Below are positions 45,178 through 57,532 of a stretch of DNA of 64,000 nt, piece after piece. Numbering within the stretch: the first letter of the stretch is position 1; each line of letters opens with the position of its first letter. The stretch comes from Podospora comata. Taxonomy: Eukaryota; Ascomycota; Sordariomycetes; Sordariales; Podosporaceae. Both the position numbers and the translations under genes were made by a program. Location of the stretch: positions 620,001-684,000 of the forward strand of contig CP071497.1 in the NCBI GenBank assembly GCA_017354895.1, given 5' to 3'. The notes under the pieces are model-generated. The model saw only the letters and a list, made by a program, of their open reading frames with translations. It searched no databases and was not told the origin of the DNA.

Positions 45178-48048
45178 CTACTTAACCCTGGGCGTCATAT
45201 CCCTAACGACATACATCTCCCCGTAAACGTCAGCACTGCTCACAAAAACCCCCAACCCCTTCATCACCTTCCCCCACTTTGTCCCCCCCAGCTCCTTTTC
45301 CAGCTCTTTGAGTGCCAGATCCAACATTTTCCTTTCAACCCCGGCGATCCCCATCATTTGCTCTTTTATATCTACCACGCCCTCAAACTCGGGGAAGTTG
45401 ACCGCGTTGACGTTGTTCTCCTCCCTGTCTCTGTTCAGGCTGCCCAGGTCGTTGTAGATCCTGCAGATGGCGGATAAATGCCGGGAGATGGAACTAAACA
45501 GGTGCTGGACTTTCGGTGTGGGAGTGAAGAAAGGGGAGAGGAGGCATTGGAAGAGGGATATGGCGAGGGGGCCGGCGGTGTGGGAGCCCGAGGTGGTGTG
45601 GAGCCAGTCGTAGAGAGGGGAGGGGGGGGATACAAGGGTGTTTTTGTTTGGTTGGAGGGAGAGGGCGTGGTTGTATTCCATTTGGGTTAGGTGGGCGGAG
45701 AGGTAGGCTTTCAGCTGGAGGCGGAGGTTAGACTGGAGGATGGGTGGGGCGGTCTGGACATAAGGGAGGGCGGAGATGGTGGTGAGGAAGTGGGAGAGGG
45801 TCTGCTTGATGGTGGCGAGGAGGGGGTTTGGTGGAGGGGTGAATAGGTTGCCCAAAAGGGGGATGGAGCTGAAGAGGGATGGGGTGGTGGTGGGTGGTGT
45901 AGCCGGGAGATGGAAAAGATGAAGAGTGTCGAGCTCTGAATAGAGTCTGGTGATGGCTTCGGGTGGGAGCTGGGAGACAGAGGTCTCGATGAACTCGTCT
46001 ACTTGGTAGGCTAGGGCTGAGATTACCATCATCTCGAGAAGGATGTGGGAGCCGAGGGGCCGGCCGTGAAGCTCATTGCCTGCTACCCAGGTGAAGGGGA
46101 TGTAGGCGAGGTGCTTCTCTTTGGTGGCTGTTCGACCGGGAAATATCTCCAGACAACGCTCGCGTAGGCGAGAGACGAAAAGAGAGCTTTCGATGAGGGA
46201 GATATCAATCCTGGAGGTGGAGACCTCGGAAAACATGGGCAACTGTCGGAACAATTTGGCTGACTTGAGTGTTGCTTCGAGGTTGGGGGGAACGAGCTCT
46301 TGCAGACGGGGCGGAGCGGGCAGGATTGTACACTTCATGGCAGCGAGGAGAAATGCCTGAGACAGGTTGCGCGACCCGTACGTCACCTTTTCGATCCAAA
46401 GATGTTCGGGCTCAAGGTCGCAGTTGAGATACTGTCTAAGGAAACCCTTCGCACGTTCGAGGGCTGCATTTATGTGGGAAAGAATCGGCTTGACGGTGGG
46501 AAGTGAAGCAATGCGGGTAATGGCAATGACGGCGTAGGCTGTGCACTCGCGTTCTCCATCCCAAGAACCATCGTCTCGTTGAAACCGCAGAAGATGGCCC
46601 ATAATCTGGTGGGCGACGGTAACGGCATCAACAGCAACCTCTGTTGGTAGGCTGGGTAGAACCCCTCGTCCCCAGCTGTCTAACCCGCTCATGAGTCCTT
46701 GTGTCATGAGCATCATTGGATACAGCGAAGATAGATGCTGTGACCAAGGTAACCAGTTAGCACTTCTGTTTGTGTCCAAACTGTTTGGGAACCAAGGTAG
46801 ACTTACCCATTTGTCTCTTATGCCAACAGGTTCGGTATTCCACTTGTTGCAGAGGTATCGCATTGCCATCTCAATAACATCAACATGCTGACTGGCATCG
46901 GAGCTTGCACACAATGAGGTCAAGCAGTTGCAGTTAGTGGTGATGCTGGCGTCTCTTTCACCGGCATATGTCCTGAAGTGAGCTTCCTTGGCTTTCCTGT
47001 CAACCAGGGTGACCAATTTGGACGCTGGGGTTGGGGATCCTATTAAGTTCAAAGTGGTGATACCCTTGGCCGTATCGTCTGCATCCAGCTCCATCCCCTC
47101 AGCTACCGGGGTTAGCAGTCATTCTTGCCATGTGTGTCGAAAGGGCAACTCACCGAATCCAATGAACCCAGATCCTGCCTCAAACGCCCCTTCAAGAGTC
47201 TGACCAATCTTTTCCAGACTCTCGGTCCCCAGGTCCTCCCGAGTGAAGCCGTTTTCCAACAGAGTGGCCACGACCCAAGTGTATTCGAAATATGTCGAAG
47301 GGAAAGCGCTTGGAACACCACCACTGCCATGCCCAGCACCGTAGAGAACAACATGTTGAAGATAGGCCTCAGCTTCGTCATCCCATGTCGAACAGTTCAT
47401 GAGGTATGCTGCGGTAGACGCAGGCGAGGCCATCATGCTACCCATTTGCTTGTGCTGACTGAGACGGTCAAAGTCGACATCTCCAACAAAGGCCTCGAGC
47501 GAGTGTAGGAGTGTTGATTTGTGCCCTTCGTATAGCTTGTCCAGCCTGACTCGTGCCATCTTCATGGCCCGAATCTTTTCCAACATGGCGCGTGCTGGGA
47601 ACTCCAGGTTGATTCCCTCCTTGGCGAGAAGCTGGAGCAGTTTCGGTAGTAGCATCTCGAATCCCACAGGCAAAGTGGTTGAAGCGTCAAGCCAAAAGGC
47701 TTTCAGCTCCCTGTCCAAGAATTGGGTTGCCCGTGTGATCCGATCATTGAGGTCAGCAGTGTTGGACTCTCCCCGATGCTTGCAAAGGGCAAGAATGGCC
47801 GCTGCCGTGTTGAGGATGACATCTGTCTCAGTGCCGTGACCAATCCACCCGCCATTTTCGTGCTGCTGGTCGAGAATCAGGGTGAGACTGGATGGAAATA
47901 GCCACTCTGTCTGGTCGCCGACGACCTTGGTGATCATAGAGATCCATGCTGTGTCATAGATGGAACAGGTCATGGACCCGACGCCATAGGTGGGGTGATG
48001 GCCTCGGGCGAGACCCTCAACGAGCTCTGCTGCCGCGTCGATAAGCAT
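45178..48048 (-). CDS. Bifunctional CPS/KS-type diterpene cyclase
   Basis: Minus-strand exons 48048-47154, 47102-46807 and 46737-45178 give 916 residues, the usual size. The second intron (69 bases, GTAAGT to TCACAG) has no stop and is a multiple of three; splicing yields the family text DKW-HLSSLYPMM. The start MLIDAAAELVEGLA is followed by GVGSMTCSIYDTAWISMI, as in fungal enzymes. The class II motif is DADD (305-308, LDADDTAKG), which protonates geranylgeranyl diphosphate to a copalyl-type diphosphate. Class I metal motifs are DEFIE (644-648), the fungal form of DDxxD, and NDLGSLNRDRE (about 826-836), which ionise that intermediate. Both sites look complete, so a labdane-related diterpene hydrocarbon is expected. 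Which skeleton (kaurene, pimarane, aphidicolane or other) cannot be read from sequence. It is divergent from the P450 at 48731. Confidence 0.9.
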
Positions 48049-48730
48049 GGTGATGTCGATGGCGTCTGCAAAGAATGTGCAGCGGACTCGTCAGATGCAG
48101 GAACACTCGGGAGATGTCAACATGTACATAAGCCTATCGGCACGGGGATTAAACGGACGTGATGACAACATAGCGATACATCGAGGCAGACTCACATCTC
48201 TTCCCTCCAGGCTCCTCTCTTGCCATGGCACAGACCGGCATGTGAGTTGGCTCCAGGTGGGCCGGAGGCGGCGCAAGTGTGAAAACCAAGACGAGGTTAT
48301 CGCACTGGCGGTTGGTGCTACCTCAAACCGAATCAAACCGAGGCAGTCCAAATAAAACCCCCAGGGGCTGCGCAGGTAGTCACAGCTAGGCAGGAAGGCC
48401 CGGATCACACGTAAGGCTAACACACGGCATGATTGCTGCTTTGCCGCTTTCAGAGTCGCATTCCATCATACCCACTGCTCTGGCCCAAGCCACTCAAGAT
48501 GCGTATCGTGCCTGGAGACTGGAGATCAAAAAGACCCGTTCCTTGCCGGCATATGGTCTCTACAAAGCTGTCGAGTACCTTTTTCACTTACCCCTGCCGC
48601 CCAGTCACATGCACCCTGTGCGGCGCAGCCGGGGTACAGGTACATCAAAAGGTCCACCCGGCATCTTGCTTCCAACAATCTTGCCGGTTCACCGGACTGT
48701 GACGGTCAATGCGAGATCTATCCAACCACC
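48049..48730. promoter_or_regulatory. Bidirectional promoter between diterpene cyclase and P450
   Basis: 680 bases separating the two start codons. A short tandem repeat, TCAAACCGAATCAAACCG, lies at about 48330-48350. The shared spacer suggests joint control of the pair; no binding site can be named. Confidence 0.5.
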
Positions 48731-50389
48731 ATGGCCTTACTTGTTGACTTGCTGGATCACGCGCCATCTGGGAGTGGACGAGCCATTGTTGGCTTGCTCG
48801 CCCTTGTTTTCGTTTTGAACATATCGTTCTGGAGCACCAAGTACTGCACTGTGTCTGGTTCGCCAGTCGCTGGTCGAAAGTGGTGGTTTGAACCCCTGAT
48901 TCTTACAAGATATCGTTTTCTTCTCAACGGCTGGTCGGTCACCCGGGCAGGATGGGATCAGGTGAGCACTTCTGTTGTTAGCTACTCCTTCTGGATGCGA
49001 TGCTAATCGGGTTTTCAGTATGGCGATCGCATCTTCACGATTGCCCGTCCTGATTCCAACGTCACGGTGCTCCCACCGCGGTACCTGGATGAGCTTCAGA
49101 ATTTGCCGGATACCAAGCTCAATGGTATTGAAGCGCTCGCTGCGGTATGTATATTCTTTACCCGTTGATGGTTGCAAAATCAAGACTGACAACCACCGCA
49201 GGACATGGGTGACGAGTACAGCGGAATCTCAATCCTCACGGGCACTCATTTGACCTTCAATGTTGTTCGCAACAAGTTGACCCCCAAAATGCCCGCTATC
49301 ATCACTCCGCTCATGGAAGAGCTGGAGGATGCCTTGAAGATAGAGCTACCGGACTCCAAAGAGTGGGTGGCCGTCGATCTCGGCAACGTCTTCACCCGTT
49401 TCGTGTCAAGATTGACGACACGTGTGTGGGTGGGCAAAGAGCTCAGCCGCAACGACGGCTGGCACACCGACAATATCCGGACGGTTGAGAATATCTTCAT
49501 GACGGCGATAGTGCTCAGGTTTGTGCCGCCAGCTTTGCACCCAATCGTGGGGGCGCTTCTGCCCACGCGCGGACGCATTCGCGAAGGCATCAAAAAGGTG
49601 CAGTCATACCTTGTGCCGCTCATCGAGGAGAGGCGGCGTCGTCAGGCGGAACTTGGGACGGTGCCTGAGGAGGAGGAGGATGTTCTCCAGTGGCTGATGG
49701 ACGGCGCAAGCGAGGAGGAGTCATCTGCCGAGAACCTGACCGAGCGTTACGTGTACTCGGTGATTGGGTCCCTGTACACGGTTTCGGGTGCCCTGACCGA
49801 CTGCCTGCTGGACCTGGCCGAGTATCCCGAGCATGTCGAGCCGTTACGCCAAGAGCTCAGGCAGGTGATGGCAGAGAGCGGCGGGAAGTGGGAAAGGGGC
49901 ACAGCAGCCAAACTGGTAAAGATGGACAGCTTCATGAAGGAGTCACTGCGGACGAACGCGCCGAGTCCCTTCAGCCAGAAACGGATCGTCAAGGAGGAGC
50001 TTACGTTGTCGGACGGGTTGAAGCTGCCGGCTGGGGCGTACGTGTGCATGATCGATCAATCGGCGATCGGGAGGGGGCCGGACAAGTTCGATGGGTTCCG
50101 GTACGCAGGGATGCGCCAGGACCCCGGGTTCATGACCAAGTACCAGTACACTTCGACGGACCGCGACCATTTGACATTTGGGCACGGCAGACTGGCCTGT
50201 CCCGGACGGTTCGTGGCGTCCCTGGAGATGAAAATGGTGCTTGCGGCTATGCTGGAACGGTACGAAGTAAGCTTTCATCCGAGTGGAAAGGGGGGTGTCA
50301 GACCTCAAAAGATACAGCTGCTGGAGCTGGCGTTCCATAATCCAGCCAGTCGTGTCTACCTGCGGCAGAGACATCAAACAAAAGAGTAG
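48731..50389 (+). CDS. Cytochrome P450 (ent-kaurene-oxidase-like), diterpenoid locus
   Basis: Exons 48731-48961, 49019-49144 and 49202-50389 give 514 residues. The joins are GWDQ-YGDRIF and ALAA-DMGDEY, phase 0. The N-terminal anchor helix AIVGLLALVFVLNISFW targets the ER. Marks are the K-helix ESLR (KESLRTNAPS) and the heme-binding loop FGHGRLACPGRF. The heme loop and C-terminal region resemble the CYP503/CYP68-type oxidases of gibberellin and other fungal diterpene pathways, so oxidation of the cyclase product is the obvious job. That substrate link rests on the divergent neighbour. No linked GGPP synthase is in view. Confidence 0.9.
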
Positions 50390-50993
50390 GTAGTACTCGC
50401 TGGTGGTATCGGCGTCTAAGCCCGAGCTATCCGCTGTGAGGTAGCTAGTCAGAACATGAAAGTCAGCAACAAATTGATCAGATATCATTTCTCACCCACC
50501 TACCTTAGTCTCAGCGGTCCGTCCAGAACTCCTCCTCCCGTCTCGCGCCGCGCCGCAATCCTGCACGGCCGGCAGTGCTAAGGGCATTATCGGCTACTGG
50601 CTCCGCCGCCTGTTGCGTTGCCTTGTGTAGATTGAATGGAGCGCTGCAAACAACCAACAGATTGGAGCGGCTGCCCATGTCACCGTGCCCGACACAGTGC
50701 CCCTGCAGAAGGGTCCTTGCTGACGTTACACAGGCACCGGGGATGGGACACCCGCCAACTGGACACCTGCTGCCAGTGGATGCCAGTGTACCGCCCCTCC
50801 ATCGTCACCTGGCATCACCACCTCCTGGTGGCAGGACATCAAAGTTGAAAGCATCACTTTTCCTCCCACCGGATCCCGTTGCTTGTTCATTTTGCTATCC
50901 TCCCAACCATTTCCCTACCGGTCATCACCTTCTCCATATTCGGCATTCTACCTCTACTCTAGTTCCCAGTTCCACACACCTACCTGAACCACC
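50390..50993. other. Spacer between P450 and GMC oxidoreductase
   Basis: 600 bases, no gene recognised; serves as the GMC promoter. The last 100 bases before the start are pyrimidine-rich. Confidence 0.4.
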
Positions 50994-52890
50994 ATGGACT
51001 CTGAGCACGATTTCATCATTGTCGGCGGCGGCACGTCTGGGCTGGTGGTTGCGGCCCGGCTCACAGAGGATCCAAACACTTCGGTTCTTGTCGTTGAAGC
51101 CGGCACCGAGCACACCAACGACCCACGCATCCGGACACCGGCCTTTTGGCTTTCTGTTTTGGGATCACCTGACTTTGACTGGGCTTACAAGACCGTCCCC
51201 CAGGTGCGAACGCCCCAATCATCTTCCTCATCGTCAGCAGCCACTAACTGTCGCCTAGAAAGGACTTGATGGCAAAGTCATCCCCCTGTCGCAGGGCAAG
51301 CTCATCGGTGGCTCAAGTGCTATCAACGGCCTGGCGTTTGTGGCCAACTCCAAAGCTGCCGTTGATGCCTGGGGTGCTTTCGGCAACCCGGGCTGGGACT
51401 GGGAGACCTTGGGCCCCTACTACAAGAAGTTCCACACTTTAGCACACCCATCCGACGCTGCTGGCAAACACCTCCGTCTTTCCTATGTCGATGAAAGCGT
51501 CCGTGGCTGCGACGGCCCCATCAAGGCATCCTTCCCCGAAGAATCCAACGATCCTCTTCCAAACGCCTGGGTCGACACCATCGGAGCCCTGGGCTTCCCA
51601 GCCTCTGGAGATCCCTTCAGTGGGAAATTCTCTGGCGGTTATGTCAACGCCTTGAGCGTTGACCCCGAGTCACGCACACGCAGTGATGCGGCGACAGCCT
51701 ATTTCGAGCCTGCCAAATCCCGTCCCAACCTCCATGTTGTGACTAGTGCCCTCGCAGAAAAGATTTTGTTCGACACTGCTGGCGCGAGTCCGAAGGCCGT
51801 TGGGGTCCAAATCCAAAAGGACGGCAAGACTGTCACTCTCACCGCCAAGAAGGAGGTCATCCTCGCCGCCGGAGTCTTTGGGTCGCCAAAGCTTCTGGAG
51901 CTGTCGGGCGTTGGTAACAGAGAGCTTCTTGAGAAGCTAAACATTCCGGTGGTTGTGGATAACCCCAACGTGGGCGAGAATCTGCAAGATCACCCCGTTT
52001 CCAGCGTGAGCTTTGAAGTTGAAGAGGGCGTCAAGACCATCGATGCTCTGACCCGACAGGATCCCGAAGCCGTCGGTGCCGCGATGCAAGAATACATGAC
52101 CAACAAGTCAGGCCCCTTTGCTGTGGGCAACTTCACCGGGTCACTTCTACCCGTGGCCGACTTTGTCGGGCCTGATGGAAAGTCTACCCTTGACCAGGTC
52201 ATCAAGCAGATAACAGCTTCGAACCCCAGTCCGTCATCTGGCGATTTTACGCCTCATCACACCGAGTTTGTGCACTCGGTCCTGGCAAACCGAGCAGAAG
52301 GTGCGGGAAACCTATTCATGTATGCGGCCTGCGCCAATGTGAATCCCGATAGCGTGGGCGCCGACATTATTGTAAAGGATGCGTCCCCGGCCAACTTTGT
52401 CACAATCTGCGCGGCGCTGTGCTACCCGCTTTCACGTGGCAGCGCCCATATCACGTCTTCCAACGCCGCGGACCTGTCGGTCATTGACCCCAGATATCTG
52501 GAGCACCCTCTGGATCTGGAAGTCCAGGCCCGTCTTCTGCGGTACGCAGAGACCATTGTGCGCACCGAGCCCCTGAGCAAGTTCATCAAGCGAGGCGGAC
52601 GCCGGAACGCGGGGGCTCCCGCTGACCTCGGCGATCTGGATTTGGCAAAGCAATACTCCAAGCTGTCGGCGCTCAGCTGCTGGCATCCCACGAGCACCTG
52701 TGCCATGCTTCCCCGTGAGCGGGGAGGTGTTGTGGATGCTCAGCTGCATGTTCACGGCGTCGAGGGCCTTCGCATTGTCGATGCCAGTATCATTCCTCTG
52801 GCCACGCGTGGCAACACCCAGACGACAGTGTACGCGGTTGCAGAGAGAGCTGCTGACCTTATCAAGAAGGAATACGGCATTGGAAACTGA
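50994..52890 (+). CDS. GMC-family FAD oxidoreductase
   Basis: Exons 50994-51203 and 51259-52890 give 613 residues, joined TVPQ-KGLDGK across a 55-base intron. The N-terminal FAD Rossmann motif is IIVGGGTSGLVVAARL, followed by VVEAG. Family signatures are GGSSAINGLAFV (GMC 1) and AGVFGSPKLLELSGVG (GMC 2). The catalytic His lies in SCWHPTSTCAM, and the partner is in GNTQTTVYAVAE. There is no signal peptide, which favours an intracellular enzyme over a secreted glucose or aryl-alcohol oxidase. It lies directly downstream of the P450 in the same direction, so a tailoring step on the diterpenoid (alcohol oxidation) is possible. Equally it may be unrelated. Confidence 0.9.
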
Positions 52891-53885
52891 AGAGTTTCAG
52901 CACATATGCGGGTAACCGCTTGGATGTAACGAGGTGAATGCAGGGCGGCCTTCTAGAACTATTTTCTCTCCAAGCAATAATCTGACACCGAGTTCTTACA
53001 ATATTTGCTTCGTCCACTGCTGCATGAAAAATCCTTGCATTTAGACCACCACACCAACTGGCAACCACACAGCGGAGAAACGAAATAGCGAGACAATTCG
53101 GGCCTATCTCGACCGAATTCTGTTCGACTCCAGAGCGGCACGGGCACCGGGTTCACCGCGGAGGCTTCCGACCCCGTGTGTACTGTGCAACACACCAACC
53201 AACACCAATACCACCCACCCAGCCGAACGAATTATTGGACGGTTGTTGGTCGTGGAGGGTGCAGCTGGGCGGCACACTACCACTCAACCCTCTTGGTTGC
53301 TATCAGCTGCGCCACAGGACTGCCTGCTTGTATTGATTTGATAAATGCATTGCAAAGGACAGGAATAATTACTGTGACGCTGGGGAAACAGGAGTCCGAT
53401 CCTTCCATACACCCTCCAGCTCCCACCTTCTGCAGTCTGTCTTTTCAGGACATTGCCTGCAACGCCGTGCCCTTCTATTGCGTTTCTCTATCGCTCGCTG
53501 GCAGAAGCGCCATCGAAGGAGAGGGCCGGTGTGGTATTGGGGATTTTTTCCACATGCCATCCGCATTCCGCCTCTTGTAACAAACCGTCCAGTTGTTGTC
53601 CGTCTCCTTTTATTCTTCACAAAGTTGCGTGGGTGTACAACTCCTTTTTAACCGGACGAGCTGACTGCTACACACACACAACAAACTCTGCTTTTTCTTT
53701 TCTGCGTTTTTTTTTTTCTCTTCCGAGTTTTCCGGGGAGGAGAAGAGCGAGCACAGCCCGTTCACCAACACAACCACCGCCGCCGCTGCCGCCGCCGTGG
53801 TAGCCTAGACATCACCCCCAAACCAAGGTTTTTTTTTATTGTTGGAAAGGCAAACACAACAACAACGCCGCCGCCAACCGCCAAG
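52891..53885. other. Spacer with pyrimidine tract upstream of rhodopsin-domain gene
   Basis: About 1 kb. The stretch 53620-53880 holds T runs (near 53707 and 53829), CA and CCG repeats and an A/C-rich leader before the ATG, all common in highly expressed fungal promoters. No gene seen. Confidence 0.45.
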
Positions 53886-55472
53886 ATGGACGGACCAGAC
53901 GGGATACCGATGGATCTTAACCTCATACCTGCGATGGCGCCGCCGGAGGGTCAGGTGCCCAACTTTGAGAACCCGTCGGTGAACCAGGCGCCTGCGTACA
54001 TCGCCGTCGCGGCCGTGTTCATGGCCCTGACGGTGTTTTTTGCCGGTGTGAGGTTCTGGGCGCGGTTTTTTGTGCAGAGGGCGCCGTGGTGGGATGATTG
54101 TGAGTTTTTGTTACTGATCAAGTCATGATGGGCTGAGTGCTGACGAATGCGGTAGTGTTTATCTTTTTGGCGTTGGTGAGTGATGCTGGTTGGAGGCTGT
54201 TGGTGATGAAGGGGGTGACTGACTGTGATTATGATAAGTTGTGTCAAGGTGCCTATATTGGGTTGGCTATCTGGCGTACGTTGTTGATACCTTTTTCCTG
54301 CAGATGATCTGAGTGATGATTTGCTGACCATCAGACAGTCTCCCTCCACGGCGTGGGCAGACACATGTGGGATGTCTCCGTCGCGAGCGTCATGAAGCTC
54401 ATCGAGCCTGGTCGAGCCATTGGCGATGTCACAGAGCCCGCCATCGGTTTCACCAAGCTTGGTCTCTTGCTCTTCTACTACAAGCTCTTTGCCGTGAATG
54501 ACCTCACCAGAATCGGCTCGCTCGTGGGCATGGCTGTCGTCGTGCCGCTGTACACGGCGCTCTTCTTCGTCTTTGTCTTTATGGATGAGGCCTCGGCGTG
54601 GAAGGCGAACAAGGCCATGGCCGTGTTCAACATCGTCACCGATTTCTACCTTCTCGTGTTGCCTCTCACTGCCGTGGTGTGGCTTCGCATGGAGCGCAGA
54701 AAGAAGATTGGTCTCATTGTTATTTTCTCCAGTGGTTTCCTGTATGTCATCTCCCCATATCAAGGTACCATTGAACCGCTCACTGACAAACCAAAAAAAA
54801 AAGCGCCTGCATCCTCAGCATCGTCGGTGCAGTCTACCGCTTCCGCGCCGCCGACGACCCCGACTTCACCTGGGTCCTCTCCAACGTCTACCTAGTCAAG
54901 TAAGCCCCCCTTTATCTCCACTCCTTTCAATCTCATCTTATCTAACCCCGCCCAGCACAATCGAATGCTGCGTCGGCATAATCTGCGCCTGCGTCCCCTT
55001 CCTGCCCGCCCTCGCCAAAAAGTCCCCCATCACGGCCGACTGGATGATCTCGCTCAAATCCCTCCGCGACCGCATCCTCTCGGTCGGCTCCCGCGGCTCC
55101 CGAGGCAACCGCTCCCACCCCTCGGCCAACGACTACGCTTACTACGGCAACTCCAAGGACCGCAACGCAAGCGGGGAGATCGACCCCGAGCTTGGCGGTA
55201 CTGCTTCACTCCGACCGCCCACGGGCAAGAGCAGCAGCAAGAACACCACGCAGGAGGTTGGGTTGGACACGATTGACGTGATTGATTCCATGCCGGGGCT
55301 GTACGGGGATGAGAGGAGCAAGGAGAGGAAGGTGAGGGGGGAGATGTTTAGGATGGATCCAACGTTGCAGACGCAGACGGAGACGAGGGTGGGGAGTGAC
55401 GGGGAGAGCGGGGAGGGGGTCAAAGGGGGGATTGAGGTGAAGAAGGGGTATGCGGTTACTGAGGGGAGGTGA
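53886..55472 (+). CDS. Rhodopsin-domain seven-helix integral membrane protein
   Basis: Six exons: 53886-54099, 54156-54175, 54239-54275, 54339-54741, 54804-54899 and 54956-55472, giving 428 residues. The second (20 bases) and third (37 bases) exons are very short but restore family text: WWDD-LFIFLAL-LCQGAYIGLAIW-LSLHGVGRHMWDV. Helices include AYIAVAAVFMALTVFFAGV, IGSLVGMAVVVPLYTALFFV, IVTDFYLLVLPLTAVVWL, GLIVIFSSGFLACILSIVG and IECCVGIICACVPFL. The last 130 residues are a charged cytosolic tail. The fold belongs to the large fungal rhodopsin-domain family (DUF3328/PTH11-neighbour type without CFEM). There is no retinal-binding Lys motif, and a receptor or sensor role is assumed rather than shown. 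Confidence 0.87.
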
Positions 55473-57532
55473 AGAAGGGTGATTTGATGGAATTGGATAT
55501 ATCCGGTCACTGTGGGATTGGATAGGAGCGTTAGTCACGCTCGGGTATATGAGTATTTGATCATGCCAAATAAGAAAAACACATTGTCTTTGAGATCTAT
55601 CGTCGCGCGTCCTTCTCTACAAGTCTGTCTCTGGGTCCTGATGTTGGGTTCCTGATGATTGTGACAGCTGGGCGTTGAGCTGTTCATGATGAGATTCTCT
55701 TCGTAGCTAACAGTAAACCTACCGCGTGATCTTGTCAAATCGTTTTGCTCCTCGTGAAACACGTGGAATCAATCTCCAACACACGGTCGTAAAAACAGGG
55801 TGTGCCCCGACCAGTTCTTGTTCCAGTGCCGATCAGCAGCGGCCACCACCCGTGCAGGTGGAAGCCATGTGGCAGCCCTCTTGGCTGATCTTTACTTTCC
55901 CCCCGGGTTCATCTTGGAGATCTGTCCCGCCCCCTCTCGCTCCCCCTCGATCACTTCCCCGTGCTCTTCCCCCATTCATCACGGTCCCTCAATCAACACT
56001 GCAGCCATCCTCTCGTCTCAATCTCAAACATCTTCCCCCGTGGCGCACGCCAAAATGACACCCACATCACATCAGCCAAATTTACCCATCCAGGTACCTA
56101 CCTTACTGTGTTGCAACGAGAATGGAAGGGTGACACCCCCCCGGTGAGCCGGACACCTCCCAAAAAAACACCCTCCATCCATTCCCACCACATGCTGTGA
56201 TGTATATTGCTTACCTCTTCACGTCATCCAATCGCATCCCGTCTTCTTCGTCCTCTCTCTTTCCCGTGCGCCCATCCTCTTCCACCAAACATACGCTGTA
56301 GGACCCACCGTAATTACCGGGCGCCTAAGCACCACTGCGGCACAGCCCGTCCGTTGATCCCCGAACGCGGGCAGGTGCAAATCTCGGGGTCTTCGGGATC
56401 GCTTGTAGGGAGGAGGAGTGGCCCGGGGGTGATCTCTGCTGCCCGCACCGCACCGGTCACTGTTCACAAAATCCCACAACAAGACTGCGCCACCAAACGG
56501 TCCCAATTCCCTAAAGCACATGTTTCTCCCCCCTGACAAGAAAGCGGGAGTGGCGCCATAACTGCCGGAAGGATCTGCGTTGGCCAGGGGGGAGAGGGAG
56601 GAAGAGCCTTATGGGGCAGGTTGTAGTAGACTGTGCCTCTTGAGACGTTGCGGTGGATGTTACCGGAGTGCCGGGTGGTGGACTGGGAATGAAACTCTCG
56701 AGCAGAATTGATCGCTGGCTGCAACCGAGCGAGACAGCGAGCTGGTTGGTGATGGGCTTCTGTGATGGAAGGGTGACATTGGGACGAACGGCTCACCGGT
56801 GTTGTGTTCGGAGGGAGGGGAGTCGATATCACGTCGGCGGGTTTGTGTGTCTCATCTTTGCTTGGTTTGCGGTTGTTGGCACCGTCAGCCGTGAAACCCG
56901 GTGTGCGTGGCTTCTGAGGTTTGTCCGTGGCTTGTTCACCGGTGGTACACTGTAGCATCCAACGGTTTGCGAAGTCTAGCCGGAAAACAATCCCGGGGGG
57001 CGTAGCAGGGCACCCAGGCCCCCATGTACCGTGACTTGTGCTGCCTGTACCTACCCAGGTTGCCGCATTCATCTAGGCACAGCCAGATCGATCCCTAGAA
57101 TCCTTTCAACCATCACGGACCAAGGTCAGGTCATCGGGACGAACTTGGTTCCATAAATGGACGGCAGTGTCTCCATTCGTCCGTCAGTTGGTGATGGTTT
57201 GCTGAGGCGGCGCAGGAGGTGTTCGCTGCTGCGACGGCTTAGTTCGGTTCTGGGTGACACGGTGGTGACGCTTTGTTTGGAAACAAGGCACAGGTAGGCA
57301 GGCAATGAGCAAGCGGGCAGATTTTTGCGGTGCTGGGTTGTCATCGCCGGGTAGCGGTGGTTCTTGTATGCGTCGTCGGCTCTCCTCTCGAGCGGATGCT
57401 TGAAATCCCTATCATCATTAGACCAGACTGTCACCGCACGCAAGTCAGCACCGAATTTTGGGAAGACTGTTCGCCCAGCTTTGCCTCATTCTTTCTTTTC
57501 CATCTTTGATACCTACTCTGATTCCAAGCATC
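55473..57532. other. Long spacer, no convincing gene
   Basis: About 2 kb. The largest frame (202 codons, minus, 56464-57072) is rich in Pro, Thr, Ser and Arg, has no motif and no partner exons; I read it as chance. The 57450-57530 leader is T/C-rich before the P450. Confidence 0.45.

Noticed and set aside
53951-54763. 270-codon minus-strand frame
   Set aside because: Antisense of the rhodopsin-domain gene, whose exons splice into a coherent seven-helix protein.
56464-57072. 202-codon minus-strand frame in the spacer before the second P450
   Set aside because: Biased Pro/Thr/Ser/Arg composition, no domain, no splice partners; probably GC-driven chance frame.
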